Part shown: positions 12,942-13,337 of the stretch, in pieces
How the letters are laid out: every line of letters begins with the position of its first letter
Position numbering within the stretch: the stretch's first letter is position 1
Assembly (NCBI GenBank): GCA_005772945.1
Contig: SXIE01000200.1
Coordinates: forward strand, 1-13,337
Reading direction: 5' to 3'
DNA: 13,337 bases
Origin: Pseudomonadota bacterium
Lineage (GTDB): Bacteria; Myxococcota; UBA9042; PHBI01
Notes under the pieces: model-generated
Database searches by the model: none
Seen by the model: the letters and a program-made list of their open reading frames with translations, nothing else
Told to the model about the DNA's origin: nothing
Made by a program: the position numbers and the translations under genes

Positions 12942-13337
12942 TCAGGCTCCTGGGCTCGAGGGGGCCGTCGAGGTCGGCGCGAGCTCGGCCGGCGCGTTCT
13001 CCGGCGTGGGGTTCGGGTCGTTGTCGATGAACGGGCGCGCCCGGAGACGCACGACGATGTAGAGCGCGAAGCCCGCCACGAGCGCGGTCGCGCCGGCCAC
13101 CGCCGCCGCCGCCGCGATGGGCGTGTTGTGCGGCGCCGGGAGATAGAGCGCGGCCGCGAGCGCGGCGACCAGCAACATGCCGCCGCCGCGGATGATCCAG
13201 ACGAGGCGGGTCAGCTCGGCGAGCAGCGCCGGCTCGCGGGTCGCAAGGGCGAGGTGGACGCGCTGCTCGTTGCGCCAGTAGGTGTAGATGACCGGGATGA
13301 TCTCGAGCGTGAGGAAGAGGCTCGTGATGAGGCCGCC
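12942..13337 (-). CDS. C-terminal end of a CusA/CzcA-type heavy-metal RND efflux pump (truncated by window edge)
   Basis: Only the last 131 codons are present; the gene begins beyond the right edge and the frame is open from the first base. The visible protein starts GGLITSLFLTLEIIPVIYTYW, the last transmembrane helix of heavy-metal RND permeases such as CusA, CzcA and SilA, inner-membrane proton antiporters that push metal ions through a periplasmic adaptor and outer-membrane channel. Typical members end about 20 residues later. Here about 100 more residues follow, with two extra hydrophobic segments (GGGMLLVAALAAALYL and a second one, about AVAGATALVAGFALYIVV) and a Pro/Ala/Thr-rich tail. 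The cupredoxin lipoprotein gene follows after two bases, so copper or silver is the likely substrate. The metal choice and the whole-protein identity are inferred from this short piece. Confidence 0.75.
   Translation of the reverse strand, partial: GGLITSLFLTLEIIPVIYTYWRNEQRVHLALATREPALLAELTRLVWIIRGGGMLLVAALAAALYLPAPHNTPIAAAAAVAGATALVAGFALYIVVRLRARPFIDNDPNPTPENAPAELAPTSTAPSSPGA

Overview
The window is GC-rich chromosomal DNA with tightly packed genes, most probably from a member of the Myxococcota (formerly within Deltaproteobacteria). The evidence is a C-terminal MYXO-CTERM-like sorting tail (Gly-Gly-Cys, hydrophobic stretch, Arg-Arg-Arg), a Hanks-type Ser/Thr kinase fused to a periplasmic Cache sensor, a VWA-like lipoprotein with a VVDNSTSM motif and a Cys-rich region, and a lipoprotein with a repetitive acidic linker. 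Genus and species cannot be read from the sequence. No transposase, integrase, phage gene or CRISPR array was found.

Layout. (1) Positions 1-1837, minus strand: housekeeping block of tRNA-Lys(CUU) with promoter and terminator, tRNA-Leu(UAG), tig (trigger factor) and the 5' part of clpP, which runs off the left edge. (2) 1926-5281: a CDP-alcohol phosphatidyltransferase resembling eukaryotic ethanolamine/cholinephosphotransferases, divergent from a 755-residue kinase-Cache receptor. (3) 5343-8358, minus strand: a crotonase-family enzyme, a secreted MYXO-CTERM protein, a four-helix membrane protein and a sirtuin. (4) 8555-11814: a VWA-like lipoprotein (plus strand) converging on a lipoprotein with an 11-unit, 12-bp tandem repeat, then a small lipoprotein. 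(5) 11896-13337, minus strand: an apparent metal-efflux operon with the 3' end of a CusA/CzcA-type RND pump, a cupredoxin lipoprotein and a nucleoside 2-deoxyribosyltransferase.

How the genes fit together. tig and clpP are a protein folding and degradation pair, probably translationally coupled through a shared TGAGGAG. The RND pump end and the cupredoxin lipoprotein suggest periplasmic copper handling, and the deoxyribosyltransferase is coupled to them through the same TGAGGAG junction. The middle of the window is rich in envelope proteins (several lipoproteins, a surface-anchored protein, membrane proteins) and in eukaryote-like enzymes (kinase, aminoalcohol phosphotransferase-like protein, sirtuin). 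I see no clear multi-gene system of a wholly new kind. The best candidates for a second look are the eukaryote-type phosphotransferase, the repeat-linker lipoprotein, the extended RND tail with its coupled deoxyribosyltransferase, and the G-run intergenic element.
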